Shown: positions 51,845 to 61,138 of the stretch, in pieces
Position numbering within the stretch: position 1 is the first letter of the stretch
Layout: each line of letters starts with the position of its first letter
Assembly: GCA_030673965.1 (NCBI GenBank)
Contig: JAUTCN010000008.1
Coordinates: 1-64,000 of the forward strand
Source: Fusobacterium sp. JB019
GTDB taxonomy: Bacteria > Fusobacteriota > Fusobacteriia > Fusobacteriales > Fusobacteriaceae
Length of the DNA stretch: 64,000 bases
Direction: 5' to 3'
Translations under genes and position numbers: made by a program
The notes under the pieces: generated by a model
The model's input: only the letters and a program-made list of their open reading frames with translations
Databases searched by the model: none
Told to the model about the DNA's origin: nothing

Positions 51845-53086
51845 ATGAAATTAATAAAAGCAGTTAGAGGAACAAAGGATATTTTTGGAGAAACAGGTGC
51901 GAAATATGCTTATATTCATAGAATAGTTGAAGAATTATTTAATTCTTATGGTTATTCATTAATAAAAACTCCTATATTTGAAGAAACAGATCTTTTCAAA
52001 AGAGGTATAGGAGAGGCAACTGACGTTGTTGAAAAAGAAATGTACACATTCAAAGATAGAGGAGACAGAAGCCTTACTTTAAGACCAGAAGGAACAGCTT
52101 CAGTTGTAAGAGCATATTTAGAAAATAAAATTTATGCTAAAGAAGATTTATCTAAATTTTATTACATGGGGTCAATGTTCAGATATGAAAGACCTCAAGC
52201 AGGAAGACAAAGAGAATTTAATCAAGTTGGAGTTGAAGTTTTAGGAGAAGCTTCTCCTATTTTAGATGCAGAAGTAATTTCAATGGGTTATCATTTACTT
52301 GAAAAATTAGGGATTACAGATTTAGAAGTAAATATAAATTCAATTGGAGGAAATGAATCTCGTACTAAATATAGACAAGCTTTAATTGATTATTTATTAC
52401 CAGCTAAGGAAGAATTATGTGAGGATTGTAAAAGAAGACTTGAAACAAATCCTTTAAGAGTTTTAGATTGTAAAAATGAAACTTGTAAAAAATATACAGA
52501 AAATGCACCTAGCATAATAGATTCTTTATCAATAGAAGAAAAAGAACATTATGAAACAGTAAAAAAATATTTAACTATGTATAATGTTCCATTTGTTGAA
52601 AATCCGAAATTAGTAAGAGGATTAGATTACTATTCTAGTACAGTATTTGAAATAGTAACTAATAAATTAGGATCTCAAGGAACAGTTCTAGGTGGTGGAA
52701 GATATGATAATCTTTTAACACAATTAGGTAATAAAGATATACCAGCATTTGGTTTTGCAGCTGGAGTAGAAAGAATGATGATGCTTCTTGGTGATATGAA
52801 ACAAAAAGAAACTGATGCTTATGTTATTTGGTTAGGAGAGGAATCTCAAGAATATGCTATGAAAACAGCTGATGCTTTAAGAAAATCAGGAGTTAAATTA
52901 GCCATTGACTTTAATAAAAAAGGTATGAAAAGTCATATGAAAAAAGCTGAGAAATTAGATGTAAATTATGTTATCATAATAGGTGAAGATGAAATTAAAA
53001 ATCAAACTCTTGTAGTTAAGAATTTTAATGATAGAACACAAGAAGAATTAACATTAGAACAAACAATAGAGAAGTTAAAAAAATAA
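51845..53086 (+). CDS. hisS: Histidyl-tRNA synthetase
   Basis: A 413-residue class II aminoacyl-tRNA synthetase that charges tRNA-His. Motif 1 region IKTPIFEETDLFKRGIGEATDVVEKEMYTF, motif 2 FRYERPQAGRQREFNQVG, the histidine-specific LVRGLDYYSSTVFE and motif 3 GGGRYDNL with FGFAAGVER are all present. The C-terminal anticodon-binding domain occupies about 330-413. Length is normal. It lies between rarA and aspS in one operon, a hisS-aspS order common in many bacteria. Confidence 0.97.
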   Translation: MKLIKAVRGTKDIFGETGAKYAYIHRIVEELFNSYGYSLIKTPIFEETDLFKRGIGEATDVVEKEMYTFKDRGDRSLTLRPEGTASVVRAYLENKIYAKEDLSKFYYMGSMFRYERPQAGRQREFNQVGVEVLGEASPILDAEVISMGYHLLEKLGITDLEVNINSIGGNESRTKYRQALIDYLLPAKEELCEDCKRRLETNPLRVLDCKNETCKKYTENAPSIIDSLSIEEKEHYETVKKYLTMYNVPFVENPKLVRGLDYYSSTVFEIVTNKLGSQGTVLGGGRYDNLLTQLGNKDIPAFGFAAGVERMMMLLGDMKQKETDAYVIWLGEESQEYAMKTADALRKSGVKLAIDFNKKGMKSHMKKAEKLDVNYVIIIGEDEIKNQTLVVKNFNDRTQEELTLEQTIEKLKK

Positions 53087-53122
53087 AAATAAAGATAAAT
53101 CTAAAGGAGAGGAGAATAGGAT

Positions 53123-54907
53123 ATGATATACAGAAGTCATAATCTAGGAGAACTTAGACAGGAAGATATAGGTAAGAAAGTTATATTATCTGGATGGGTT
53201 TCTACAAAAAGGGACTTAGGAGGATTAACTTTTATAGACTTAAGAGATAGAGAGGGGATTACTCAAGTAGTATTTGATATAGATGTTGCTTCAAAGGAAG
53301 TTGTTGAAACAGCTCAAAAATTAAAAACAGAATCAGTAATTAAAGTAGAAGGTGAAGTTAGAGAAAGATATAGTAAAAATATGAATATTCCTACAGGGGA
53401 AATTGAAGTTTTTGCTACAGAAATTACAGTTTTAAACAACTGCGAAACTCTACCTTTCCAAATGACAGATGAAGGATTAAATGAAAATATCAGATTAAAA
53501 TATAGATATTTAGATTTAAGAAGACCTGAAATGATAAATAATTTAAAAATGAGACATAAAATGATTATGGCCATTAGAAATTATATGGATTCAAAGGGAT
53601 TCATGGATGTTGATACACCAGTATTAACTAAATCAACTCCAGAAGGAGCTAGAGATTTTTTAGTTCCTTGTAGAATTAATCCAGGAGATTTTTATGCATT
53701 ACCTCAATCTCCACAAATATTTAAACAATTATTAATGATAGCTGGAGTAGAAAAATATTTCCAAATAGCTAAATGTTTTAGAGATGAAGATTTAAGAGCA
53801 GATAGACAACCTGAATTTACTCAACTTGATATAGAAATGTCTTTTGTTGAGTTAAAAGATGTTATTGAAGAAATAGAAGGACTTGCTAAAACAGTATTTT
53901 CTGCTGTAACAGGGGAAAAAGCAGATTATGATTTCCCTAGATTAGAGTGGATAGATGCAATGGAAAGATTTGGATCTGACAAACCTGATACAAGATTTGG
54001 TGTTGAATTAAAAGATATCTCTGAAATTTCAAGAAATTGTGGATTTAAAGCATTTAAATCAACTGTTGAAAATGGAGGAATGGTTAAAGCAGTAGTAGCT
54101 CCAGGAGTTGCAGAAAAATTCTCTAGAAAAATTTTAGGGGAATATGAAGATTATGCAAAAACTTATTTTAATGCTAAAGGAATGGCTTGGATAAAACTTA
54201 CTGAAGAGGGAGTTAAATCTCCAATTGCTAAATTCTTTAGTGAAGAAGAAATGAATGCAATAATAGAAAAAACAGAAGCTAAAGTTGGAGATGTAATAAT
54301 GATAATTGCTGATAAAGCAAAAGTAGTTTACGCAGCTTTAGGTGCATTAAGATTAAAAATAGGAAAAGAATTAAATTTATATAATAAAGATGACTTTAAC
54401 TTCTTATGGGTTGTTAACTTCCCAATGTTTGAATATGATGAAGATGAAGGAAGATATAAAGCTGAACACCATCCCTTTACTTCAATAATGGAAGAAGATA
54501 TGGAAAAATTCCTAGCAGGAGATATGAACATAAGAACAAATACTTATGACTTAGTATTAAATGGTAGTGAAATTGGTGGAGGAAGTATAAGAATACATAA
54601 TCCTGAAGTTCAAGCTAAAGTATTTGAAAAATTAGGATTAACTCCAGAAAAAGCTAAAGAAAAATTTGGCTTCTTCATAGATGCCTTTAAATTTGGAGCA
54701 CCACCTCATGGAGGACTTGCTTTTGGAATTGATAGATGGTTAATGGTAATGCTTAAAGAAGAATCTATAAGAGATGTAATACCATTCCCTAAAACAAACA
54801 AAGGACAGTGTTTAATGACAGAAGCACCAAATAAAGTTGATGAAAGTCAATTAGAGGAATTATATGTATCATCTACATACGTTGAAGATGAAACAAGTTC
54901 TAAATAA
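53123..54907 (+). CDS. aspS: Aspartyl-tRNA synthetase
   Basis: A 594-residue class II synthetase of the bacterial type, with an N-terminal OB anticodon-binding domain (1-110, [25 protein letters not shown]), catalytic core (motif 2 [21 protein letters not shown]), the bacterial GAD insertion (about 290-410) and closing motif 3 [10 protein letters not shown]. Length is the usual one for the bacterial enzyme. It follows hisS by 36 nt with SD AAAGGAG. Confidence 0.97.
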   Translation: MIYRSHNLGELRQEDIGKKVILSGWVSTKRDLGGLTFIDLRDREGITQVVFDIDVASKEVVETAQKLKTESVIKVEGEVRERYSKNMNIPTGEIEVFATEITVLNNCETLPFQMTDEGLNENIRLKYRYLDLRRPEMINNLKMRHKMIMAIRNYMDSKGFMDVDTPVLTKSTPEGARDFLVPCRINPGDFYALPQSPQIFKQLLMIAGVEKYFQIAKCFRDEDLRADRQPEFTQLDIEMSFVELKDVIEEIEGLAKTVFSAVTGEKADYDFPRLEWIDAMERFGSDKPDTRFGVELKDISEISRNCGFKAFKSTVENGGMVKAVVAPGVAEKFSRKILGEYEDYAKTYFNAKGMAWIKLTEEGVKSPIAKFFSEEEMNAIIEKTEAKVGDVIMIIADKAKVVYAALGALRLKIGKELNLYNKDDFNFLWVVNFPMFEYDEDEGRYKAEHHPFTSIMEEDMEKFLAGDMNIRTNTYDLVLNGSEIGGGSIRIHNPEVQAKVFEKLGLTPEKAKEKFGFFIDAFKFGAPPHGGLAFGIDRWLMVMLKEESIRDVIPFPKTNKGQCLMTEAPNKVDESQLEELYVSSTYVEDETSSK

Positions 54908-54912
54908 GTATA

Positions 54913-54941
54913 TTGAATTAAGATAAAATATATGCTATAAT
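54913..54941 (+). promoter_or_regulatory. Promoter of the 6S-like RNA
   Basis: TTGAAT (54913-54918), 17-bp spacer, TGCTATAAT with TATAAT at 54936-54941; start predicted near 54948. Confidence 0.7.
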
Positions 54942-54947
54942 CCTGTT

Positions 54948-55152
54948 AAGAAATAAAGATTCTGGTCTATTCGTTATTCTTTAAGGTTTTGGGCCTATGG
55001 TCGCTCGGGGGTTGGCTCTGTTGCAGATAACTCAGATTAGTCACGACTGCTTAGGTTTTACGGACCCTGTATGTTTGCATTAACTGACTACCACTTAATG
55101 TTTTGGCGACCAAAACCGAGGGGAAGACGGTAGACCGGAATTATTTCTTTAT
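54948..55152 (+). ncRNA. ssrS: Probable 6S RNA
   Basis: A G+C-rich island of about 205 nt with its own promoter and terminator and no ORF. The ends pair in a long closing stem: GAAATAA with TTATTTC, then ATTCTGGTCTA with TAGACCGGAAT (11 bp with one G-U). Inside, an asymmetric bulge is followed by GGTTTTGG / CCAAAACC and a long irregular hairpin. A closing stem, central bulge and terminal loop of this size are the architecture of 6S RNA, which mimics an open promoter and holds RNA polymerase. The position before argS and lack of tmRNA, SRP or RNase P hallmarks support this, but identity rests on shape. Confidence 0.6.
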
Positions 55153-55174
55153 AAGGACTTAGGTCCTTTTTTTG
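55153..55174 (+). terminator. Intrinsic terminator of the 6S-like RNA
   Basis: AAGGAC-TTAG-GTCCTT followed by a run of T residues, directly after the closing stem. Confidence 0.85.
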
Positions 55175-55204
55175 TTGTCAAAATAAATTAAAATGGAGAA
55201 AAAT

Positions 55205-56917
55205 ATGTTAAGAATAGAAAAATACATTGAAGAAATATTTATGCAAACTATAAAGACGCTTTATGGTGAAAAAGAGTTAAGACCTATTGAAATTTCAATA
55301 GCAACTAATGAAAAATTTGGAGATTTTCAAACAAACTTTGCTATGATGAATTCAAAAATTATAGGAGGAAATCCTAGAAAGATTGCTGAAAGCATAGTTG
55401 AAGCAATGGAAGAAAATGAAATAATAGAAAGATTAGAAATTGCAGGGCCTGGTTTTATAAATATATTTTTGAAGGATTCTTATCTAGGAAAATATATATC
55501 TAAAATGACAACTGAAAATTTTGATTTTCAAGAGCTTGATAAAACAGGTGAAGTTTTAATAGAGTATTCATCACCTAATATAGCAAAAAGAATGCACATA
55601 GGTCATTTAAGATCAACAATAATTGGAGATTCAATTAAAAGAATATTTAAGTTTTTAGGTTATACTACAGTTTCAGATAATCATATTGGTGATTGGGGAA
55701 CTCAGTTTGGAAAATTGATTATAGGTTATCATAAATGGTTAGATAGAGCTGCCTATGAAAAAAATCCAATTGAGGAATTAGAAAGAGTTTATGTTAAATT
55801 TTCTCAAGAAAGTGAATCTCAACCTGAATTAGAAGATCAAGCTAGAGCAGAACTTAAAAAACTTCAAGATGGAGATGAAGAAAACTATAAATTATGGCAA
55901 GAATTTATTAAAGTTTCTTTAGATGAATATAATAAACTATATAATAGAATGGATATTTCTTTTGATACTTATTATGGAGAATCTTTCTACCATCCAATAA
56001 TGCCAAAAGTTGTAAAAGAATTAGAAGATAAAGGAATAGCTGTTGAAGATCAAGGAGCAAAGGTTGTATTCTTTGATGAAAAAGAAAACTTATTCCCATG
56101 TATTGTTCAGAAAAAAGATGGAGCTTATTTATATTCAACTTCTGATATAGCAACAGTAAAATATAGAAAAGATAATTATAATTTAAATAGAATGATATAC
56201 TTAACAGATGAAAGACAACAAGATCATTTCAGACAATTCTTTAAAATAACAGAAATGCTTGGATGGGAAGTTGAAAAAGTACATCTTTGGTTTGGAATAA
56301 TGAGATTTGCTGATGGGATTTTCTCTACAAGAAAAGGAAACGTAATAAGATTAGAACAATTATTAGATGAAGCTAAGAAAAAAGCTCTTGAAATAATTAA
56401 AGAAAAAAATCCAGATTTACCTGAAGATGAAAAAGAAAATATAGCTGAAGTTGTTGGTGTAGGATCAATTAAATATGCTGACCTTTCTCAAAATAAACAA
56501 AGTCCAATAATATTTGAATGGGATAAGATTTTAAGCTTTGAAGGAAATACAGCACCTTACTTACAATATTCTTATGCAAGAATTCAGTCTATTTTAAGAA
56601 AAGCTAAAAAATTAGGTAAAGAAGTAAATGAAAATCAAGAAATTTTAATAAAAGATAAAGCAGAAAGAGCTTTATCAACTTTCTTAACTTTATTCCCAAC
56701 TATGGTATTAAAGTCTGGAGAAAATTATAAACCAAACTTAGTTACAGATTATTTATTTGAATTAGCTAAGAAATTTAACACATTCTATAATGCTTGTCCA
56801 ATATTAAATCAAGATGATGATCTTTTAGAATCAAGACTTTTATTAATAGATAGAGTTGCAAAAACTTTAAAAGATGGATTAGATTTATTAGGAATAAAAA
56901 CTGTAGATAGAATGTAA
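55205..56917 (+). CDS. argS: Arginyl-tRNA synthetase
   Basis: A 570-residue class I synthetase. Present are the N-terminal Add-1 domain (1-110), the HIGH motif in NIAKRMHIGHLRST (about residue 130), the KMSKS-like FSTRKGNVI (about 377) and a C-terminal DALR anticodon domain (APYLQYSYARIQSI at its start). Length is normal. An ATG four codons upstream overlaps the weak SD GGAG; the second ATG, 6 nt after GGAG, is chosen. It follows the 6S-like RNA terminator by about 30 nt. Confidence 0.96.
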   Translation: MLRIEKYIEEIFMQTIKTLYGEKELRPIEISIATNEKFGDFQTNFAMMNSKIIGGNPRKIAESIVEAMEENEIIERLEIAGPGFINIFLKDSYLGKYISKMTTENFDFQELDKTGEVLIEYSSPNIAKRMHIGHLRSTIIGDSIKRIFKFLGYTTVSDNHIGDWGTQFGKLIIGYHKWLDRAAYEKNPIEELERVYVKFSQESESQPELEDQARAELKKLQDGDEENYKLWQEFIKVSLDEYNKLYNRMDISFDTYYGESFYHPIMPKVVKELEDKGIAVEDQGAKVVFFDEKENLFPCIVQKKDGAYLYSTSDIATVKYRKDNYNLNRMIYLTDERQQDHFRQFFKITEMLGWEVEKVHLWFGIMRFADGIFSTRKGNVIRLEQLLDEAKKKALEIIKEKNPDLPEDEKENIAEVVGVGSIKYADLSQNKQSPIIFEWDKILSFEGNTAPYLQYSYARIQSILRKAKKLGKEVNENQEILIKDKAERALSTFLTLFPTMVLKSGENYKPNLVTDYLFELAKKFNTFYNACPILNQDDDLLESRLLLIDRVAKTLKDGLDLLGIKTVDRM

Positions 56918-56938
56918 TAGAATATATAGGGGATGCTT

Positions 56939-57748
56939 ATGTATAAAGTAGATTATCATATACATACTGAATTTTCAGGAGATTCAAAAGAAAATATAGA
57001 AAGTATGATAAAAAGAGCTATTGAATTAGGATTGTCTGAAATTGCTATAACTGATCATTTAGAATATGATTTGTTGTATATTGACTGGGATAAATGGACT
57101 ATCAACTTAGATGCTTATAAAGAAACAGTATTAAGTTTACAAAAAAAATATAAAAATAAGATAATTATAAAATTTGGTATTGAACTAGGAGTACAACCTC
57201 AGACAAAGGATTATTTAGAAGCTATTGTTGATAAATATGATTTTGATTTTGTAATAGCTTCTAATCATTCTATAGATAAGATTGATTTGGCTTGTGGAAT
57301 TTTACAAAAAGATAAGACGAGATATGAAGTTCAAAATTTATATTTTGAAACAGTATTAAAAAATATAGAAACTTATGATAAATTTAATGTCTTTGGTCAT
57401 TTAGATTATGTTACTAGATATGGTGGCAGTGAATTTGATGGAATGGATTTAGAAGAACATAGGGATATAATCACAAAAATACTAAAGACTTTAATCTCTA
57501 AGGGGAAAGGTCTTGAAATTAATACTTCAGGATATAGATATGGTGAAGATAGAGTTTACCCAAGAATTGAAATATTAAAAAAATATTTTGAATTAGGGGG
57601 GGAAATTATAACTATAGGATCAGATGCTCATATAAGAGATCATGTTTTTAAAGATATGGATAAGGCCTATGAAATACTTGAAAAGTTAGGAGTAGATTAT
57701 ATAACAACTTTTGATAAAATGAAGCCTGTATTAAAAAAAATAAATTAA
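56939..57748 (+). CDS. PHP-domain histidinol-phosphatase-like protein
   Basis: A 269-residue PHP (polymerase and histidinol phosphatase) superfamily hydrolase. Metal ligands are visible as DYHIHTEFSGD (His-x-His), ITDHLEY, GIELGVQP, ASNHSI, GHLDYV and the closing GSDAHIRDH. This is the arrangement of HisJ/HisK histidinol-phosphate phosphatases, although many relatives act on other phosphates. No other his biosynthesis genes are in the window. A G7 run (57596-57602) lies within the gene but in frame. An ATG two codons upstream abuts the SD AGGGG, so the second is used. Ends at a terminator. Confidence 0.82.
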   Translation: MYKVDYHIHTEFSGDSKENIESMIKRAIELGLSEIAITDHLEYDLLYIDWDKWTINLDAYKETVLSLQKKYKNKIIIKFGIELGVQPQTKDYLEAIVDKYDFDFVIASNHSIDKIDLACGILQKDKTRYEVQNLYFETVLKNIETYDKFNVFGHLDYVTRYGGSEFDGMDLEEHRDIITKILKTLISKGKGLEINTSGYRYGEDRVYPRIEILKKYFELGGEIITIGSDAHIRDHVFKDMDKAYEILEKLGVDYITTFDKMKPVLKKIN

Positions 57749-57753
57749 AAGAG

Positions 57754-57786
57754 AAATTAGTGTTGACAAATCAGCACTAATTTTTA
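57754..57786 (+). terminator. Intrinsic terminator of the PHP gene
   Basis: AAATTAGTGTTGA / TCAGCACTAATTT (13 bp, one G-U), 4-nt loop, TTTTT tail. Confidence 0.9.
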
Positions 57787-57819
57787 TTTTAGGAATATAA
57801 TCTTTGTTTTTTTTTTAAG

Positions 57820-57847
57820 AATAGAATATAATATATTATATTCTATT
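57820..57847 (+). promoter_or_regulatory. Perfect 28-bp palindrome upstream of a hybrid kinase
   Basis: The half AATAGAATATAATA (57820-57833) is followed without spacer by its exact reverse complement to 57847. It lies 40 bp before the kinase ATG. It could be an operator for a dimeric or tetrameric regulator overlapping the promoter (it contains TATAAT on both strands), or a cruciform-forming site. A 10-T run directly precedes it. Confidence 0.5.
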
Positions 57848-57886
57848 TTTATATGAAAGGCTTATTTAATTTTATTAGGAGGTCCT

Positions 57887-60292
57887 ATGTTTTATAAATT
57901 GTTAGATGCAAAAAAAACAGTTAAAGAATTTTTAAGGGATTATTTTGAAAAAAGAAATGCTGAAGAGGCCTTAACTTGGTTTTTTGAAGATTTAAAATAT
58001 ATAGGGAGTAATCCTGATGAAATCTGTGATAACAAGGAATCTTTAATTGAAATTTTTAAAATTGATATTGAATATTTTCCTTTTAATATGGGACTTTATA
58101 TAAAAGAATTAACTGAAACTAAATTAACTGATAACATAAGCTCATTAGAAATTATTATTATTTTATATAGAAATAATGAAAAATTTAAGGTTAATGTTAG
58201 ATATTCTATGGTTTGTAAAAATGATGGAAATGGTTATAGAATTTTATCAGCTCATTGTTCTTTTCCTGATGAATCACAAAAATATATGGAAAAAAAATTA
58301 GATAAAATATCTAAAGAATTAAGATTAAATGAGATTGTTTTAAAAAGCTCATTAGAACAAAGCAATATTTATTTTTGGGAATATGATATAGAAAAAGATA
58401 TTTATATACCAGGATATAAATTACGTGAAAGATTTAATTTTCCTGAAAAAATAGAAAATGGATTTGAAAGTTTAATGAAGTTAAATATAGTTCATCCTGA
58501 TAGTATTGAAAAATTTAAAGAAATGCATGGCAGATTAAGAGCTGGGAAAAAAAGCGTTTCTGAAATTATAAAATTAGTTTATGATGAGGATATTCAATGG
58601 AGAGAAATAAGATATCAATTGATAGAAGATAATATAGATAAAAGAATAAAAGCTATAGGAATATCAAAAGATGTAACTAGAGAGAAATCTTTAGAAAATA
58701 TAATGGAAGGTATTTTATATTCAGAATTTGATTTTATAATTAAAATAAATTCTAAAAATAAAAATTATGAATTTTACACAGATAAAGATTATATAAAAAA
58801 ATTAGAAATTAAAGATGGTAAAGATATTGAAAAAATATTTCAATATTTTTTAACAAAATATGTTAAAGAAGAGGAAAAAAATAGGTTTAAAGAATATTTC
58901 AATTTTGAATATATAGTAAAGAATATAAAAAATAATAGGGATATAATATTTTATTATGAAGGTTATGATAATGATGGAAATATAAGAATAAAAAAAATAA
59001 AGGCCTTTTATTTAAATAAATATAGTAATATTTTTTATGTTGTAAGAACAGATGTAACAGATTTTTATGAAAAGCAAAAAAATAATATAGAAGCTTTAGA
59101 ACTAGCATTAAAATCAGCGGAAGCTTCTAAATTAGCAAAGTCTGAATTTTTGTCAAGAATGAGTCATGAAATTAGAACACCTATGAATGTAATAATAGGA
59201 ATGTCAGAAATAGCTTTAGATGATATAGAAAATGAAAATAAAAAAGAAATAAAATCATATTTAACAAAGATAAAATCCTCTTCTGATTACTTACTTTCTT
59301 TAATTAATAATATACTTAAAATGTCAAAAATAGAAAGTGGTAAATTAATTTTAGATAAGAAAGTAATGAATATGGATGATTTATTTGAAGAAATAAGTTT
59401 AATGTCTTTAACTCAAGCTAAAAATAAAAATATTAGATATAGCTTTTATAAAAGTGAAAATTTAAATAGATATTATATTGGAGATGAAATAAGACTAAAG
59501 CAAGTTTTAATTAATATAATTTCAAATGGAATAAAATTTACAGATCATTTTGGAAAAGTAACTTTAAGTTGTGAAGAATTATACGAAAAAAATGGCTTAG
59601 CAAAATTATTATTTACCATTGAAGATACAGGATGCGGTATAAGCGAAGATTTTATAGAGCATATATTTGAACCATTTTCTCAGGAAGGTTTAGGAACAAC
59701 TTCTAAATATGGGGGAAGTGGCTTAGGATTAGCAATTTCTAAAAATATAGTTGATTTGATGGATGGTAATATTGAAATAGAAAGTGAAAAGAATAAGGGA
59801 ACAAAATTTAAGATTAAAGTAACATTAGAAACAAAGGATATAAATAAAGAAATAGAGAAAACTAAGAATAAATCTTTTATAAAAATTAAAAAAAGAGAAG
59901 AGGAGATATCTTTTAAAGGAGAAAAAATATTAATAGTTGAAGACCATGAATTAAATATAGAAGTAATGAAAAAATTACTTTCTTATAAAGGGCTAACATT
60001 TGAAGTTGCTAGAAATGGTTTAGAAGCTGTTCAAAGATTTCAATTGTTTTCAAGGGAATATGCTGCAATATTAATGGATGTAAGAATGCCTGTTATGGAT
60101 GGATTAAAGGCTAGTGAACTAATAAGGAAATTAGGTAGATATGAAAGCAAAATAATACCTATTATAGCTGTAACAGCAGGAGCCTTTGAGAGTGAAAAAG
60201 AAGAAATTTTAAAATCAGGTATGAACGATGTTTTGACAAAACCAATAAATAAAGATGAATTATATGAAGTACTTTATAAGTACATATATTAA
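57887..60292 (+). CDS. Cytoplasmic hybrid histidine kinase with N-terminal NTF2/SnoaL-like domain
   Basis: An 801-residue soluble hybrid kinase. Residues about 1-130 resemble a SnoaL/NTF2-like cone (VKEFLRDYFEKRNAEEALTWFFEDLKYIG, then three strands), an unusual sensor module. Next are PAS-like domains (about 160-270 with HPDSIEKFKEMHGRL, and a divergent one to about 400), HisKA with His427 in RMSHEIRTPMNV, HATPase_c (IEDTGCGIS, GGSGLGLAI) and a receiver with Asp731 in LMDVRMP. No transmembrane helix or output domain. SD AGGAGG. Likely to be monocistronic; dapF follows 21 nt later without a terminator, so co-transcription is possible. Confidence 0.85.
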   Translation: MFYKLLDAKKTVKEFLRDYFEKRNAEEALTWFFEDLKYIGSNPDEICDNKESLIEIFKIDIEYFPFNMGLYIKELTETKLTDNISSLEIIIILYRNNEKFKVNVRYSMVCKNDGNGYRILSAHCSFPDESQKYMEKKLDKISKELRLNEIVLKSSLEQSNIYFWEYDIEKDIYIPGYKLRERFNFPEKIENGFESLMKLNIVHPDSIEKFKEMHGRLRAGKKSVSEIIKLVYDEDIQWREIRYQLIEDNIDKRIKAIGISKDVTREKSLENIMEGILYSEFDFIIKINSKNKNYEFYTDKDYIKKLEIKDGKDIEKIFQYFLTKYVKEEEKNRFKEYFNFEYIVKNIKNNRDIIFYYEGYDNDGNIRIKKIKAFYLNKYSNIFYVVRTDVTDFYEKQKNNIEALELALKSAEASKLAKSEFLSRMSHEIRTPMNVIIGMSEIALDDIENENKKEIKSYLTKIKSSSDYLLSLINNILKMSKIESGKLILDKKVMNMDDLFEEISLMSLTQAKNKNIRYSFYKSENLNRYYIGDEIRLKQVLINIISNGIKFTDHFGKVTLSCEELYEKNGLAKLLFTIEDTGCGISEDFIEHIFEPFSQEGLGTTSKYGGSGLGLAISKNIVDLMDGNIEIESEKNKGTKFKIKVTLETKDINKEIEKTKNKSFIKIKKREEEISFKGEKILIVEDHELNIEVMKKLLSYKGLTFEVARNGLEAVQRFQLFSREYAAILMDVRMPVMDGLKASELIRKLGRYESKIIPIIAVTAGAFESEKEEILKSGMNDVLTKPINKDELYEVLYKYIY

Positions 60293-60313
60293 AAATAAAA
60301 TTGAGGTGATTAG

Positions 60314-61138
60314 GTGAAATTTACAAAAATGCAAGGGGCAGGAAATGATTTTCTTTTATTTGATGGATTTAAATATAAATTAGAAGAAATAGTGCCTAAA
60401 ATCAAAAAAATGTGTGACAGAAGATTTGGTGTTGGAGGAGACGGGATAATGGTTGCTCTTCCAAGTGAAATTTCAGATATAAAAATGTATTATTATAATA
60501 GCGATGGTTCCCAAGGTGAAATGTGTGGGAATGGTATTAGATGTTTTTCTAAGTTTGTTTATGAAAAGGGCATAATACCTAAGAAAGATAAATTTACAGT
60601 TGAGACTTTAGCAGGAGTTCAAAATGTAAGTTTAGAAACAGAAGATGGAAAAGTAAAAAAAATAGAAGTAGAAATAGTTAATCCTAAGTTTAATCCAGAA
60701 GAAATTCCTGTTTTAGTTGAAGGAGATAATGCTTTTAATAAAGAAATAGAAATAGATGGAAAGAAAATAGAATTTTCAACAATATATTTAGGAGTTCCTC
60801 ATACTGTAATTGTTATGAAAAAAGAAGATGAATTTGACATCAATGATATAGGATCAAAAATAGAAGTACATCCAATGTTTCCTAAAAAAACCAATGTAAA
60901 CTTTATTTATATTGAAAATAATAAGAGATTAAAAATTTATACATGGGAAAGAGGAGCAGGAAGAACTCTTGCATGTGGAACAGGATCTTGTTCTGCTGGT
61001 TTAGTTGCAAATAAACTAGGATTAGTTGATAAAGAGGTTGCAGTTATAACAGAGGGAGGAGATTTAAAAGTAACTATATTAGAAAAAAGTGTACTATTAC
61101 AAGGAGGAGCTGAAATAACTTTTGAGGGGGAATTTTAA
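60314..61138 (+). CDS. dapF: Diaminopimelate epimerase
   Basis: A 274-residue cofactor-free epimerase that converts LL- to meso-diaminopimelate for lysine and peptidoglycan synthesis. The two catalytic cysteines are seen in MCGNGIRC and ACGTGSC; the N-terminus FTKMQGAGNDF and the RFGVGGDG string are also diagnostic. Start is GTG with SD GAGGTGAT. Some Fusobacteria use lanthionine in the cell wall, where this enzyme class may act on that analogue; this cannot be told here. Its stop shares one base with the next start codon, so translation is coupled. Confidence 0.95.
   Translation: MKFTKMQGAGNDFLLFDGFKYKLEEIVPKIKKMCDRRFGVGGDGIMVALPSEISDIKMYYYNSDGSQGEMCGNGIRCFSKFVYEKGIIPKKDKFTVETLAGVQNVSLETEDGKVKKIEVEIVNPKFNPEEIPVLVEGDNAFNKEIEIDGKKIEFSTIYLGVPHTVIVMKKEDEFDINDIGSKIEVHPMFPKKTNVNFIYIENNKRLKIYTWERGAGRTLACGTGSCSAGLVANKLGLVDKEVAVITEGGDLKVTILEKSVLLQGGAEITFEGEF

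Noticed and set aside
57596-57602. G7 tract in the PHP phosphatase gene as a phase-variation site
   Set aside because: The run is short, in frame and encodes a conserved Gly-Gly; there is no sign of length variation in one sequence.
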